A stretch of DNA of 64,000 nucleotides from NCBI GenBank assembly GCA_029961685.1, contig JARWKL010000001.1, forward strand, positions 60,809,314 to 60,873,313. Reading direction: 5' to 3'. Positions 11,320 to 23,720 of the stretch are shown in pieces. How positions within the stretch are numbered: position 1 is the stretch's first letter; each line of letters opens with the position of its first letter. Origin of the DNA: Aristolochia californica. Its lineage: Eukaryota > Streptophyta > Magnoliopsida > Piperales > Aristolochiaceae. Under the pieces are notes generated by a model. It searched no databases. It was given only the letters and a program-made list of their open reading frames with translations, and was not told the origin of the DNA. The translations under genes and the position numbers were made by a program.

Positions 11320-12054
11320 CTTAAAAGATAAATCATAACATAATTAAACAATTGAACATAAATAGAACAATAACATAACTAAAACACATTTTCACAGAAA
11401 CTCTTATGTGAGACATCGTTTCGTAATAATTCTAGCTCATAAGACTTTTTATTATGAGAGTCATGTACAACTCTTCCTAATTAATAAAATAGAGGAAGAA
11501 GTCTGTAGCTCTATCGTGGATGCTATCTTTTACTTGCACACCTTTTTTTCTGGTTTTAAAACAAGGTCGAACAAGAAGAATCCAATAGCAACCCGTATAT
11601 TTGCTTACCAGCTTAATTGGACTTGTAATTATATGATTAGCTTAGATTTTCTTATTTAAAGTCAGCAGTGATTGATGGTAGTTGATTCCTATGAACAGGC
11701 GAGAAACTTGTCTCCTACCGGGTCCAAAGGATTTTAGAAATATCAGCCCACCACTTTAAAGGCTCTTGAAAATATTTTATAGGAAGTTAAACAGAAGAAG
11801 ATACACAAGAACGTGAATCAAATTGAAGAAAGAATTAATTACAGTTTTTACATTTGAAGCCCCTTGCGTGGGAGGGGGGAATTCATCATCATGATCCTGT
11901 CCTGGAACTATACAGACGAGTATTAAGACTGATATTGCCTGTTAACAAGCAAAGCTATCCTGACTTCAGACTCACAATCAATTTCCTACCCTCCGTATAA
12001 CTGGAGGCCAACAGATCAAATAAAAGAATCTATCAATTAGTATTATGGATACTC
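11320..12054. other. intergenic: outer flank of LTR and ATG9 3' region
   Basis: AT-rich sequence between the LTR-like segment and the ATG9 stop codon. It probably includes the ATG9 3' UTR (about 11850-12054). No gene was seen. Confidence 0.4.
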
Positions 12055-15000
12055 CTAACTAACACTAAATGGGGGATGTATATTCAATTCATCATTATAA
12101 GAGCCATCTAAGTAGGTTGTACGAGCTAACAAATTAGAGTTCCTCCAGTCCAATTCCCCACCCATGTGGGGATCCCTCCAATCTAGTTCTCCCTCATCGT
12201 GTTTTTCTTCACTCCTCTCTGAGAAATTGTCATAACGATGAGCAGCATTGTGATACCCGAAGGTAGGAGGTTCAAGAAAACTTGCTTCCGGTCCACTGGC
12301 TTTCATCTTGCTTCGAGCGCTTTGAGCCCACCATCGACTCTGTACAAATTGTGGCGACTGATCTGTATCATGATGAAAACATTCACGAAAGAAAGGCCTT
12401 GATGTAGAGGCTTGAAGGGGACTTTGCATCCGGTCTTCTACAGAAAATCCCCACTTGCCTTCACTAGGTTTGATGTCTCCATGAACATATGATGGTGAGA
12501 CTCTGTGATCATGCGATGGCTCTCGTGTATCAGTTGGCCGGCGATGGCCACCCTCTATTTTATCTACCCCAGGTGTTCTATGAGATGTGTAGTACCAATC
12601 AAGTAAATAAGGAGGGTCCTTTTCGTTGGTGGTTATAGCCCACAAAGAATTAAAGTGAGGACCAGCTCTAGTAAATAGCCCCCCTCTGTCTTGTAATATG
12701 TCCCTTGAAACAAAGGTGTTGCTTTCACCTTGAGGTCTTGAGTTTGGATTGGGTTGGCGAGTCCAAATTGGCGGATATGCAGGATGAGTTTCCTGTTGTT
12801 GTAATTGCTGCTCCCTGAAACGTCGAAGATTGGATAGAAATTGTTTTCCCTGAGAATTAGGTTCCCAAGTAGCATAGCTAGTTTGGAAGCTGAAAAACAC
12901 AAAAGAAAATTTGAATATTTGGTTAACGAAAAAAAAATTGAATGCTAAGTATTTGAGGGAGAATGTAGATAGTAGATATATGTGTAGTCGAGACAGTTGC
13001 TCGCCTTTCCAAATAATCAAAGCAGAAAAGATTGTAAGAAGGGAACATGCCACGAAAACCATTATTGCAAGGAACACCAACTAAAAAGACATGTAAACCA
13101 GACGATATTTTTCTAGTCAACATCACTTCAAAGAAACAATGCAAACCACTTGAGCCAAAACGAATAAACTTCACTCATAGTTTTAGCAGAAGTAGAAGTA
13201 AACCGTAGGACGTCTTCACTGAAACAATTTCTCCTTGATGGAGCCTCCAAGCATGTTTTTTGCTGACGGTAATGTTATCTGAGCAGGTACTTCTATGGAA
13301 TTTAAACTAAGAGATTCTAGAAGGACCCTATTCCACCAATTATAGTGGCCCCTGGTTTTCAGAAACAGGACTCCATAAAAAGTCGATCCCAGTATGTGTC
13401 CAGCAAAATTTGAAGTTCTGTTTCAAAATTCTGAATTCTATAAGAAATTTCGCATAGGTATGTGTTTCCTTAATTGGGATTCTTAGATAAGCTACAATTC
13501 AGATAATTTTTACAAGTCATGGTATTAATGTCCAGGACACAACACAAGTATATCATACCCATGTTTGTTTGGGTTGAGGTTCAGGTCCACAAAAAGTTAC
13601 ACCTGACACAACCAAAGTACTAGTGCAATCGGAGACCAAATGTTTAGCCATCTCATGAACCTTGAAGCCTTGGACTAGATGACTAAAACAATAAAAGCCT
13701 TAGTCTGAATGGTCAGCTGGAAGCAAATCCTACAATTGTACTAGTTTGACATATACCTCAAAAACGATTTCTCCATTTTCCCTTGAGAGCTCCTACGATC
13801 GCGAGGTGCATTATATGGTGAACCATAGTTGCTATTCCCATGACATTCAAAGTCAAAAAGACTTAAGCTGCAGCAGAATAACCGAGAAAAATGTCAAAGG
13901 CAGAAGAGAAGTGTTGAATGTAATCGGTGTGGGTTTCACAAACCACCAAAAGAATTAACAATACATAATGAAATTTGAAATATCTATGCAAGTATACCCC
14001 CAAATATAAATATTTTCCATCTTTCGAAGAAAAATAACAAATTCAAATTGTTAAAAAAATGCTTAGAGTTTCCACTAAAAATGAAATATTTGTATTCAGT
14101 TTATTTTGTATTCATATAAACAAAGTATTATATTTCAGTAAGCCTGTGCGGCTAACAAAGTCAGGAACAAAAGAAAAGAAATGAGAAGCCTTAGGATTCA
14201 CTAGAGAGTAATAAAACACACTTTTATGTTTTTCTCCTGCTTTCTCTCAAACTTGAGAGAAGGCATTAAGGTTAATTGAACTTACTACATTTTTATTCCT
14301 TGTATCTTTCTCATATCATGCTTCGATCCTCTATACGCAAAATACTTAAAAACAAATATATTTCCAAAAACACCCAAATAGAGAGTCATAAAAAGTAATA
14401 TTACTAGATATTTCTTCAATTTTTGAAGATTTCTAAATGCTATTGATTATAGTGACATGACTTAAAACTAAAGAACTACTCAACTTAAAAACAAAATAAC
14501 AACTTCAGCAGTGCATGTAACCAAGAGAGAGAGAGAGAGAGAGAACAACCTGCAGATATCACCAACACCTTCAACAGTAATTGTAAAATCTGAAATGAAA
14601 TGCAAGATGTCGTCCACCTTCTGTAAATAAGGAAAAAGGATGCTCAGGTCCTGAAGCCCTCACTGAAGTGAAATCCAAAAACAAAAAGACCAGTAAAATA
14701 AGGTTAAAATTTAGAAAGGATGGAGAATTAAACCTTTGGCACCACAAACACAAGTAAATATGGTGTGAAAAAGATAGAGACAATCTCCTCCAGGAAAAGC
14801 ATCACAGTATACTGCATTGCCCACAAAAAACGAACATAAACACACAATAATGTTATAGGTCAACAAACTCAATTCAACTTCCCAGTTTCAATGGGAACTT
14901 TCAAAGTGCAAGGCACATAAATAATTTGTCGTTCACACAGATAGGCACAGATCCTTCTATGACCAGGGCATGGAGTGAAAGTTAAAAAAAGGTCAGGTTT

Positions 15001-16781
15001 CTGTCTAAAAAGAACATGCTCGGTTTTTATAGAGAAACTTTACCAAACTCGGTTATTGGGTTGGAAGTCGGGCAAGATACAGACAAGATTTTGCTTCCAG
15101 ACAAGTTCTTAACTATTAAAAGAATTTTTTTAGTTCTACTTTTGCTTAAAGGTCAGGTCCCCCATTAGTAGTTTACCCTTTTTGATCCTTCTTGTTCTCT
15201 TCTGTGTTAGGAGTGAATTTGCACCAACCCCAACCCACAGTGACTAGCCAAAGTTTTTTTTTATTTTTTTAATGTTGATTACACACGTACACACAACCCT
15301 TATCCTTTGGTCAGGCTTGACCCTAAGACCTCACACTAGAAATCCCGTGTTACTAGACTAATTTAGACTGCCTCTTTCCGACTAATAAGCACTGAAATGT
15401 CTTTGAGCTTTTAGGCAACAAGTGTTTTTTTTTTAAATTGGGTAACAAGTGTTACAAGCATGAAATGCCTCTAGAACCACAGAATATGCATATGGGTCAC
15501 TATCAAACATGAAAGACCAGAGGTCAACATGCCGGTGGGACTTATTCCATATATGGACAAGAACAAAGTATCAATGACCTGCAAAAGTAAACAGTACAAA
15601 AAGATACAAAAAGAAGAAAAGATGAAAAAATGCACTCAAATATAATATATAGCAGAAGCTTTATGGTCCTCTTTGCCCCATAATGATGACATACTCACAG
15701 ATCTTCCCAAAAACATAAAATGAACTTGTTTCAACTTCAACTTAAATCCTAAAAAGGAACAATCACATGGAAGGAACTACAACAACAGGATAAAAACTTT
15801 TAAAGAACAAGAGATGAACGAGTGAAAATTTGATGAAGAAAAAGTAGAAAAATCAGCTTTTTAACCACCTCATGTTCAAAAACATTTCAAACAAGGGGCT
15901 GAATTTATGTCCATAATGTCTTTAAGCAGAATAATTTCAAAAACTTGCAACATTTGCCTAAAAATCAGACGTAGTTGAATATTTTCTTGTGCCTTAACCA
16001 TGTATCCTATCAACTATTACATAAATAAAGGAATACCCTAAAGAACAAATAACTTGCCAGACTTACCTGAAACAGGGTTTCAAACTCTTTCCGGACCTTG
16101 TCGGTGTTTTCTTTACCTCTCCATCTCTTTGGCATGTAATGGGTATGCTGAACAACAAGAGACATGGCACCTTCTGGATCAAGAACCTGAAGCTCATCAG
16201 AAATGGCAGCCCTACTAATGGCTGTGACAGTTCCAAATACTGCAGCATACCAAAATAAGTTGCGACCAAATATCTGCATGGTTGATTGAGATTGCTGTTA
16301 AGAAACAAAATATTCCTTCTTTTAGCTGTCTTAATTATAAAGTAAAAGATGAACCTTACATGACCCTCCAGTAAAGATTCCTCCAGAAAGGCAATTATAA
16401 TCAAAACCGCAGCAAGCCCACCGGCTACAAAAGAAATAAATTTGGCAACGACATTGACAATAGGAGATGGAAATTGCTTGAGATAGCCTGCTGCATGTTC
16501 AACACTATTGTTAACTCTGTGCCTGAAGAGATGTTCAACCTGAAATACATATATACAAATTATGTTAGCCAATTCTTTGCTTTGAACAAGATATTTAGCA
16601 GTCTGCTAGAGCAGTAAATAAAAAATAAAAAAGCCTTAAGGATACAAGTATGAAGAAGGAAAAAATTATGAATACTTCTTAAGAGATAATCTTCATCTTT
16701 AGATTATAAGGATTGAAGATACTTCAAAAGGTTGCTTTTTTTTTCATTTTCAAAAAAAAAAATGTTTGTGCACGTGTGAGT

Positions 16782-16812
<31 letters not shown>

Positions 16813-18545
16813 TACCTCATTAAATTCCCTGAAAATCCACTTTGATAAGGTAGACCATCTCCTGGACGAAACCAAACTTGGATGATGATAGAATTCCTCA
16901 GCATATTTTAAGAATAGACGTACCAAAGTGAAGATAACAAGAAAAGGAGACAGGAGAAGCATGACAAGACCAGAAGTCATAAGTCTCTTCCTTAATGCAG
17001 ATGGGTTACTAATAAAATCTCTTCGAACACAGAAGTTTCTGCAAATGACATAAAAAAAAGCAGTTCAGTTATTTTTAATTTCTTTACTATCTTTTCTACA
17101 ATATTAATTGTTTATGAGCTCTCACCTGTCAAACATACTCTGCAGTATACACCAATTTAGCATCCATTCAAGATACTTAGTTAATACTAGGCGATGCTCC
17201 CTTCCAACATGTCTAGACTTGATGGTAGGACCAGCACCTGGCACCCATTTTGGGATGGGAAAAGAAATCACACTCTTATTGATCATCCCAATCAAATAAT
17301 TTTCTTTGCGCATTACCCGCATAATCACATCATGGGCAGAGAGATCCTTCACCACACAAAGTTGGTGGAAGCTTTGAACTTGAACCACCTTCTCTAGAAT
17401 TGCCTCCCAAGGTGTAGTCTGAATTTCATGATCTGTAACATTAAGGCTAGAAGAGAAAGATGTTTCAATGGATTTGGCAATATAGATTTTAAGCAATATT
17501 GAATGGTTTTATTGCAAGAGAAAAAAACAATTAGTAAAGAGAGGGAAAAGAATATCTCCCTCAAAGAACAAGGGAGAAAGACTTTCCCACTACTAGAGAA
17601 GGCCTAGAAACACTCCTTAGCCAAAAAAAATGACATTAATAAAAAAAGCACTATTAATCAAAACTCTGGGGTGGTTTCTCATCTTCACTCGTTATCAAGC
17701 TATTAGTTCCAAATATGATATATGAAATGAGTTCGTCACCACAGAGGTTGATGTCAATGGAGAAGAATGTCCTCTACTTCATTTGACCAAGAAATGATAA
17801 CGATCCCAACACCACGGTCCTGGATGACGGTTAAGGAATTATTTCCTATATACAATTGGGAGGTTTGGTGTTGCACAAAAGTTACAACAACAATTATGAA
17901 CATAATGGCTCACATGAACTAGAAATCACTAGACATAAATAATGTATAGTGGAGTTCAGTCAATTACCTGTTATAGAAAAATTGACGAGTCACCAACGTG
18001 TTCTTGAGCTGTGCGAAGAATTTTAAAAAACAAAAAACCCAATAAATTGAGAGTATTCCAAGATATCCCACAATAAAGCCTTTAACAAAGGTAAAAGGGA
18101 CTAATGGATGCTGATGAATAGCCTCCTTAGCTAAATCACACGGTTTAATCCCTGACCCCACTGCATTGATCCCACACTTTGCATTGCTCAGGCCTTTCCA
18201 ATCAACAACCAGAAGAAAGAAGGCAGAAAAGAATATCACAAAACCAAGAGTAAGCAGTTCAAATATCCACTTTGTGATAATGCACCAAAGTCCCTTTTCG
18301 CAATAGTAGTTATATACTCTCTCAAAGAATAAGTCTAAATCAGCTATTGGTTCAACATTCACACTTTCACCATTCAGCAGAGCAGTAGGGCTCTCACTTC
18401 CAGAACTTGGAACTGGTTGATAATCAGAGAGTTCAATCTCTGGGACCACATCACCAAGCAATCCTGTTGTGAGGGTGGATTCCGTGTGCCAAGGCCACTT
18501 GAATATGGTGGGACCATTTAGACCCTTCTTGACACCAGACATCAT
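12055..18545 (-). CDS. ATG9: autophagy-related protein 9 (membrane scramblase)
   Basis: ATG9 is the multi-spanning membrane protein of autophagy. It travels in Golgi-derived vesicles, scrambles phospholipids and takes lipid from ATG2 to expand the phagophore. Nine coding exons on the minus strand (17968-18545, 17126-17446, 16816-17038, 16360-16539, 16067-16273, 14734-14811, 14550-14620, 13757-13867, 12055-12889) join in phase to 867 residues, the usual plant length. Landmarks are LDLFFERVYNYYCEKGLWCI before the first membrane span, KDLSAHDVIMRVMRKENYLI, CILQSMFDR, the FPSPIVNVVAKFISFVAGG re-entrant region, FGRNLFWYAAVFG, HYMPKRWRGKEN, and a long disordered C-terminus with SSQGKMEKSF and acidic ELDW repeats. 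A pyrimidine tract and AG about 80 bases upstream of the ATG suggest a 5' UTR intron. The introns after exons 3 and 7 begin with CT repeats. Identity is certain; borders are by eye. Confidence 0.95.
14525..14548. repeat. (GA)n microsatellite beside ATG9 exon 7 donor
   Basis: About nine GA units on the plus strand. Read in the gene direction they are CT repeats starting six bases after the intron's GT. The tract is simple sequence, likely to vary in length between individuals. Confidence 0.85.
15251..15390. repeat. dispersed repeat copy in ATG9 intron
   Basis: A T-rich tract followed by TTTAATGTTGATTACAC and, some 80 bases on, CACACTAGAAATCCC. The same order of motifs occurs at about 39990-40080 in an intron of the RGLG gene, in the same plus-strand orientation. 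It is a short, probably transposon-derived, dispersed repeat of unknown class. Confidence 0.55.
16780..16814. repeat. (GA)n microsatellite at ATG9 exon 3 donor
   Basis: An imperfect GA tract of about 35 bases abutting the donor of the exon ending at 16816. In gene direction the intron starts GTACTCTCTCTC, so the repeat begins within the splice-site context. Confidence 0.9.
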
Positions 18546-21530
18546 CCATAAAGTCTCAGATTATATTGGAGTAGCCAGATCATTCCACAGGCTCATTAGT
18601 TTAAGACAACAACCTGAAGAGGTAGACAATAGAAATGCTAATTTTAAGGCATAGAAAAAAAAAAAGATAGAAGTTTGCTCAGTAATAGAAAACAACAGAA
18701 AATTAATTGTTAGTGTACAACAAACCCAAGCCTCACCATTTTTTTACGACAATGAGAAGAGAGAATTCATCAAGCCAATTCAAATAATGTAAAGAAATAA
18801 CATTGCACAAAAAATCAATGAAACTACTGACTACACTTCTTCCCTTTTCTTTTCACTAGACAAACAAAGTGATTCAATCCATGACTCGAATTCTTCCACA
18901 TAGGTTTACAAGCCCCTTTCACCACGAGCATGTGATACTACGAACCCAAGGTTCTTCATATAGATTTTTTTTTCTTTTTTACTTGTTTTTCTCTGCCATT
19001 TTAAACAAATATTGTGCTTCTCTGAGCATGAAGAAAATATAGTAGACAAGAGTAGTAGGAAACAAGTTTCAATCTTTAAGTTGCAAGAGGAAAAGTGGGA
19101 GTGCTGTCCACAGCAAGAAGCTGGCAGAAGGCACCTTCTTTTGCCAGTACATTGAAAGAGGAGTAAGTGGAGTAGGATGAGTAATCAATATGCCAATTAT
19201 CCAAGCTGAGCATATTTCAATGATTTCATCATATATTTGACCCAATCTCCAGGGGCATATTTCTATAGTTTCAAACATACAGACTTTTCGCCTTCCTTTT
19301 GCTAGCAGGTGCAGGTCAAAAGTCAGAAGTAATGGTTCATTTCCCCCCAAAGGACGATTGCCTCTTTGTTTGTATGATTACTGATTAAACCGATCAATAA
19401 AATCTCACAAGTTAAAAAAAAAACAAAAAGAAAAAAGAAAGGAAAACAATATTTTTGTCACAAAACCATTAGTCGAGGTATTTCTAACAAAGCAACAGCT
19501 TGTAAACCATTTCAAAGAGTTGAAGTAATTCAATGCACTGAACAACATTGAGAAGAAATTGGGCCTGGCAAGCAATCCACAACTGCTATAGTTATTGAAA
19601 TTGAAACAAGGAAAACATGGAAAATCACAAATGTTTAGGGTAGCAACTTTTGCTCTGGTAGAAAGGAGCTATGGAAGCACCCCAGGATTATATAGCTAGC
19701 GCTCACACCCCTTGTAGAAATAGGGCACTGCAACTGCTGGTTCGACATGCAGTTCCTAATAAAGTCAGTCTTTCATCTCAGTTCCTCAATGATCACACTT
19801 TACAGCTGTTCACCGCATTATGAAAAACATTTTGGACAAAGGCCAGTCTACCTTTAGCTGTATAATTTCCTATTTTTTCAACTCTTAATGTGATTGAGAA
19901 AGACAACAGTGGTACTACTTAGTGAATTCCTGTATAGAAAACATTGGTTTTCCCTCCATAAGATTAAAAAAGACAAGGGGACTCCCAAAGGCCTTGCTTC
20001 ATATTTGTTAATTCATTTCTGGTTCACATGACTTCAGGCAGATAAAGCAGCTACAAAAGCTACGCCTGCCAATCGAGTAGGATATTTAGGATTGGCTCCT
20101 GGTATTTTTGATCATGCCAAAGCTCACTATAATGGCATATGGTGCCCAAACAGGTGGTAGTATTTAGCAGATGCCGCTGATTACCAGCATTTTATGAATG
20201 CTTAAAAGCATCGTATGACATATTATACAACCAATATGGGAGATTCTAAACAGCATCCAGGACCTCTGAATACAACCAATATTGCCCATAAGCAGGATGT
20301 GTCACTGATTCGGCAACCATGCTATGGTCCATGTTTGATACAAAGACCTTAATTTCACAATCTCAATGAGACCTAGGATGTCTTCAATCTCTAGACATCT
20401 AACAATTTCAGACCAGACAATGAAACTGATACACGATAAAGCAAATTAGAGTGTATGTAGTCTGTATGGTAGAAAGTCTAGCCAAAGTAATGTACACCCT
20501 GATGGCAATGTTCATTCAATTAAACAACAATACAAGCATACTAACAACTTACAATTAAAAATATGTGGATTAGGCCTTTGGCTCAATAACCACATGAGCT
20601 TTTACTAAATGAGATAATGAAGCATTATTATATCAAACGTTCAAATGACTCACAGAATGATGGTGCAATATCTCATACTAGTAACAGGGGGAATCCAACT
20701 CCAAATGTATGTACAATACACAAAGACTGTTCAGGTTTAAAAAATGAAAAAGGACCTATAAATAATTTATCCTCAACCCACCCAAAAAGGCTGCAAGCTG
20801 CAAGTGGTTGCTTGACAAATTTGAAGTCAATTAGAAAATTTTCAAAATCAGAATAAAGGAACTCCGCCAGATTAGACATGGCAAAAACAGCATAACGTTC
20901 TTACCCTTCCAAACTTAGAAACCAAATAATACAAAAACACATTTCATAATGTAAAGTGACTGTCTTTTAATCAAATTTCCCTTCACAGAACCTTGGAATT
21001 ATCTTCACAAAATAAAGCGCCCGAATACCTTAAAAACACTTATCCTGACAAGTAATAACACAGCTAGAAACAACTCCAGCTCTCAATCAACAAAACATAA
21101 AAATCACAATCAGACAAGCTCCCAGTACACACATAAACATACACAAACAAAGACTTCGGGTTAAAAAAAAAACACACCAGAAATTAGCTACAAAACAACG
21201 GTACAGCAGTCGATTATCCAAAACAAAGAAGGGGAAAAACTAAATTCACCCAAAACACTAGGAAGACATATAACTCATTATCAATACAGTGCAACAAAGC
21301 AAACAGGCGATCCACAGAACCGATCAATTATTCCAAAAAGAGAATACAACGGAGAAAAGAAGACCGACCGATATACTACGGCGGCGGTGATGATAGCAAA
21401 AGAGGAAAATGGGGCGGAGGGAGAGCGCGGAGGAAAGAAGCTAACTTGAATAACAAGGAAGAGGATGTCCCTAGGCAAGGCCAAAACTCCCAAGTAAAGC
21501 ACGTCACGACCATGGACAATAAAACAGCAC
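18546..21530. other. probable ATG9 5' UTR intron and leader
   Basis: No coding gene was recognised in about 3 kb. Minus-strand CTCTTCAG (ending about 18616) is a plausible acceptor just upstream of the ATG9 start. At about 21370-21450 the minus strand is GC- and CT-rich (TTTCCTCCGCGC, CACCGCCGCCG), like a transcription start and leader exon. I infer one long leader intron between them. A fragment near 20040-20140 reads as 30-odd open codons but matches no family I know. Confidence 0.4.
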
Positions 21531-21630
21531 GGCGGCAGCCAAATCCCTTTTGTTTACGATTACGAACTCTGCCGTGTCAGTCGACATCCCGACTATCGGG
21601 AACAAACGATCCGATTAATCGCCTGTTGCA

Positions 21631-21665
21631 GGGACGGTGCAGCGGGTCCCGGGTCTGGGTCTGGG
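21631..21665 (+). promoter_or_regulatory. candidate G-quadruplex motif
   Basis: Five GGG runs lie at 21631, 21644, 21651, 21657 and 21663, with loops of 3 to 10 bases, the last three spaced as GGGTCT units. This fits the usual G-quadruplex pattern. It sits just upstream of the inferred ATG9 start region. Folding is inferred, not shown. Confidence 0.4.
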
Positions 21666-23429
21666 TCTGGAATGGATCCGCCACTACAGCCGACTGCTGT
21701 AGGACCAAAATCCCAATAACACATCCGGTCCTAGTTTTGGATGTGACATGGCAGGAATTCATGAGTGAGCAATGGGTTAGTCTCACCAAGTGAGAAATGG
21801 GTGAGAATAAAAACCCTTGCAAGTTAGAGACAAATTTACTGAGATAAATCTCCTCAACTTGAGCCTACATATATGCGTGGCACCAAGCAAAACCGGTTTG
21901 CAAATCATTTGAGCTCGACTGTAAAAAAAATTTAGTTAGTTCAATTTTTACTTGAGAGTTTGACTTGGGCTTAAACTTGAAATAAAGCTTAATAAGTATA
22001 ACAAGTCAAACATAAGATTTTCCAAACTCGGCTTGTTAGCTCGTGAGTCGACTCATTAACATAAATATTTTAAGAAAATACCCTTTATTCTAATTGTTTC
22101 GATCAATTCCCTCTTTAGTTGATTGATAGTTGCTTTTATTTACCTCAAACCTCAAAGACGGTCAATCATTCAATCCTTATGGGTTCCTCAACATCTAATA
22201 TTGTTATTCGTCGATGGAATAAACATTATTGATGGAGGTGTTTGCTATTTATTTTATGTCTATTAAGCTAGTTATTATACATTAGTATGCTCTATTATAA
22301 AGTCATAGACTCCTTTGTGATAACTTACAGTTCAATGGTACTAAGTTCATCATAACATTTTTTTTATAATACATTTATTTGTATTTTTAAATATAGGTTG
22401 GAGCTCAAAATTGGCCCGAGCACGAACTTAAACTCGGTTAAAAAATTTAGGTTTGAGCTCAATTCCAATTTTCTGTGAGAACTTCGCCAAGAAAAGACCT
22501 GTTCGTCCTTTCTTGCATTCAAGTAGGAGACTCGCAAGTGGTAAGATTTCCACCTTCAGATGTCTCCATTACCAATCAGAGTTAGTATCAAATGATTCTG
22601 GCAGTTTAGATGTTCACTTAGATCTCACATCGAACATTAGATCTCACATCTCTCAGATATCAAGCTTGAAATAGGTGTTGTGAAAGAATACGACTCCAAT
22701 ATAACTGGCTCCTATCGTTTTTGTTCAAAACAATAAGCCTTTCCCATCAACTGCTGTTCAATCTCTTAGGGGATCTCAGACTCACATCCAAGATAGATTA
22801 TGCTCTTAACATATGAAAAGAATGACAAAGATATGTTACTTCGAAACAGTGCAAGTGCAAGTATTTATTCTAAATCTCTTCAACCGCAGTCATTCTGAGT
22901 TCCCTTGCCTGCTCTTTTGGTGAGAAAACGGGAGCAATGTAGAAGGAAAAAACAAGAATAGAGGTTAAGTGGTTGTGTGTTTAAAGTAATCTCTAGTTCT
23001 CTTTGATAACTCTTTCTGTAAGGTGTAGCTCAAAATGCTAAGCCTTTAGCTACTGAAAACACACTATGGTATCTGCTCAGTTAGTAAATGAGCATTTCAC
23101 TTCTACCTCCACTCATTAGATGGTTTAATCTCGTCAACTTCAAGACAGAGGAGCAGTATTTCTTTCTTTAAAATGAAACAGAAGATGTTCAACTTTAATG
23201 AAAATCAACAGTCATTTTGTGAAGAATGGCATCAGGAGTGATTAGGCCAGGAACAGTCATGTGTCCAAGAATCTCATTAAAAAGGAAAGCACTGCAATGA
23301 ACTTCAAAGATGTAAGGAGCATAAAGCAAAAACAAGTTCTAGCATTAATTACTATAGTGTCTTTGATTATATTGATAAGGAAACAAAAAACCCTAGGTAC
23401 CTAGATTGATAACAAACACTACTCTTTTA

Positions 23430-23720
23430 AGGATTTTGATGTCAAACACCTAACCGATACAACCTAAAAGACTAGTCTGTTAAGTGCGGGAAGGCACCGC
23501 TCACAAGAGTGGACAGAACCACTCTGACACCCACCCCGCCCATTCTCTACAGCCTCTCACGGGATTCGAACTCGGAATGTGGTGCCCAACTCTGATATCA
23601 TGTCAAACGCTTAGCCAATACAACCCAACCCAATAGACCGGTCTGTTAAGTACGGAAAGCCAAGTACCTAACCCATCAGTGGACCAGGGGTGGACGGAAC
23701 CTAACCCAGGTGGACCGGAA
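23430..23720. repeat. diverged tandem pair of about 160 bp
   Basis: Two copies share ATGTCAAAC, CTTAGCCAATACAACC (CCTAACCGATACAACC in the first copy) and GGTCTGTTAAGTACGG, and both continue with a gtggac-type end. One starts near 23440, the other near 23600. The sequence CTCTGATATCATGT between them resembles the tRNA-primer-like motif common beside plant LTRs, so the block is probably retroelement debris. Confidence 0.55.

Noticed and set aside
12633..12902. Long ORFs on other frames across ATG9 and PMI1-related exons
   Set aside because: Shadows of long coding exons without family motifs.
20040..20340. Open fragment reading PANRVGYLGLAPGIFDH and more, possible gene relic
   Set aside because: Too short, interrupted by stops, and it matches no family I can name. 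Probably a chance ORF in the ATG9 leader intron.
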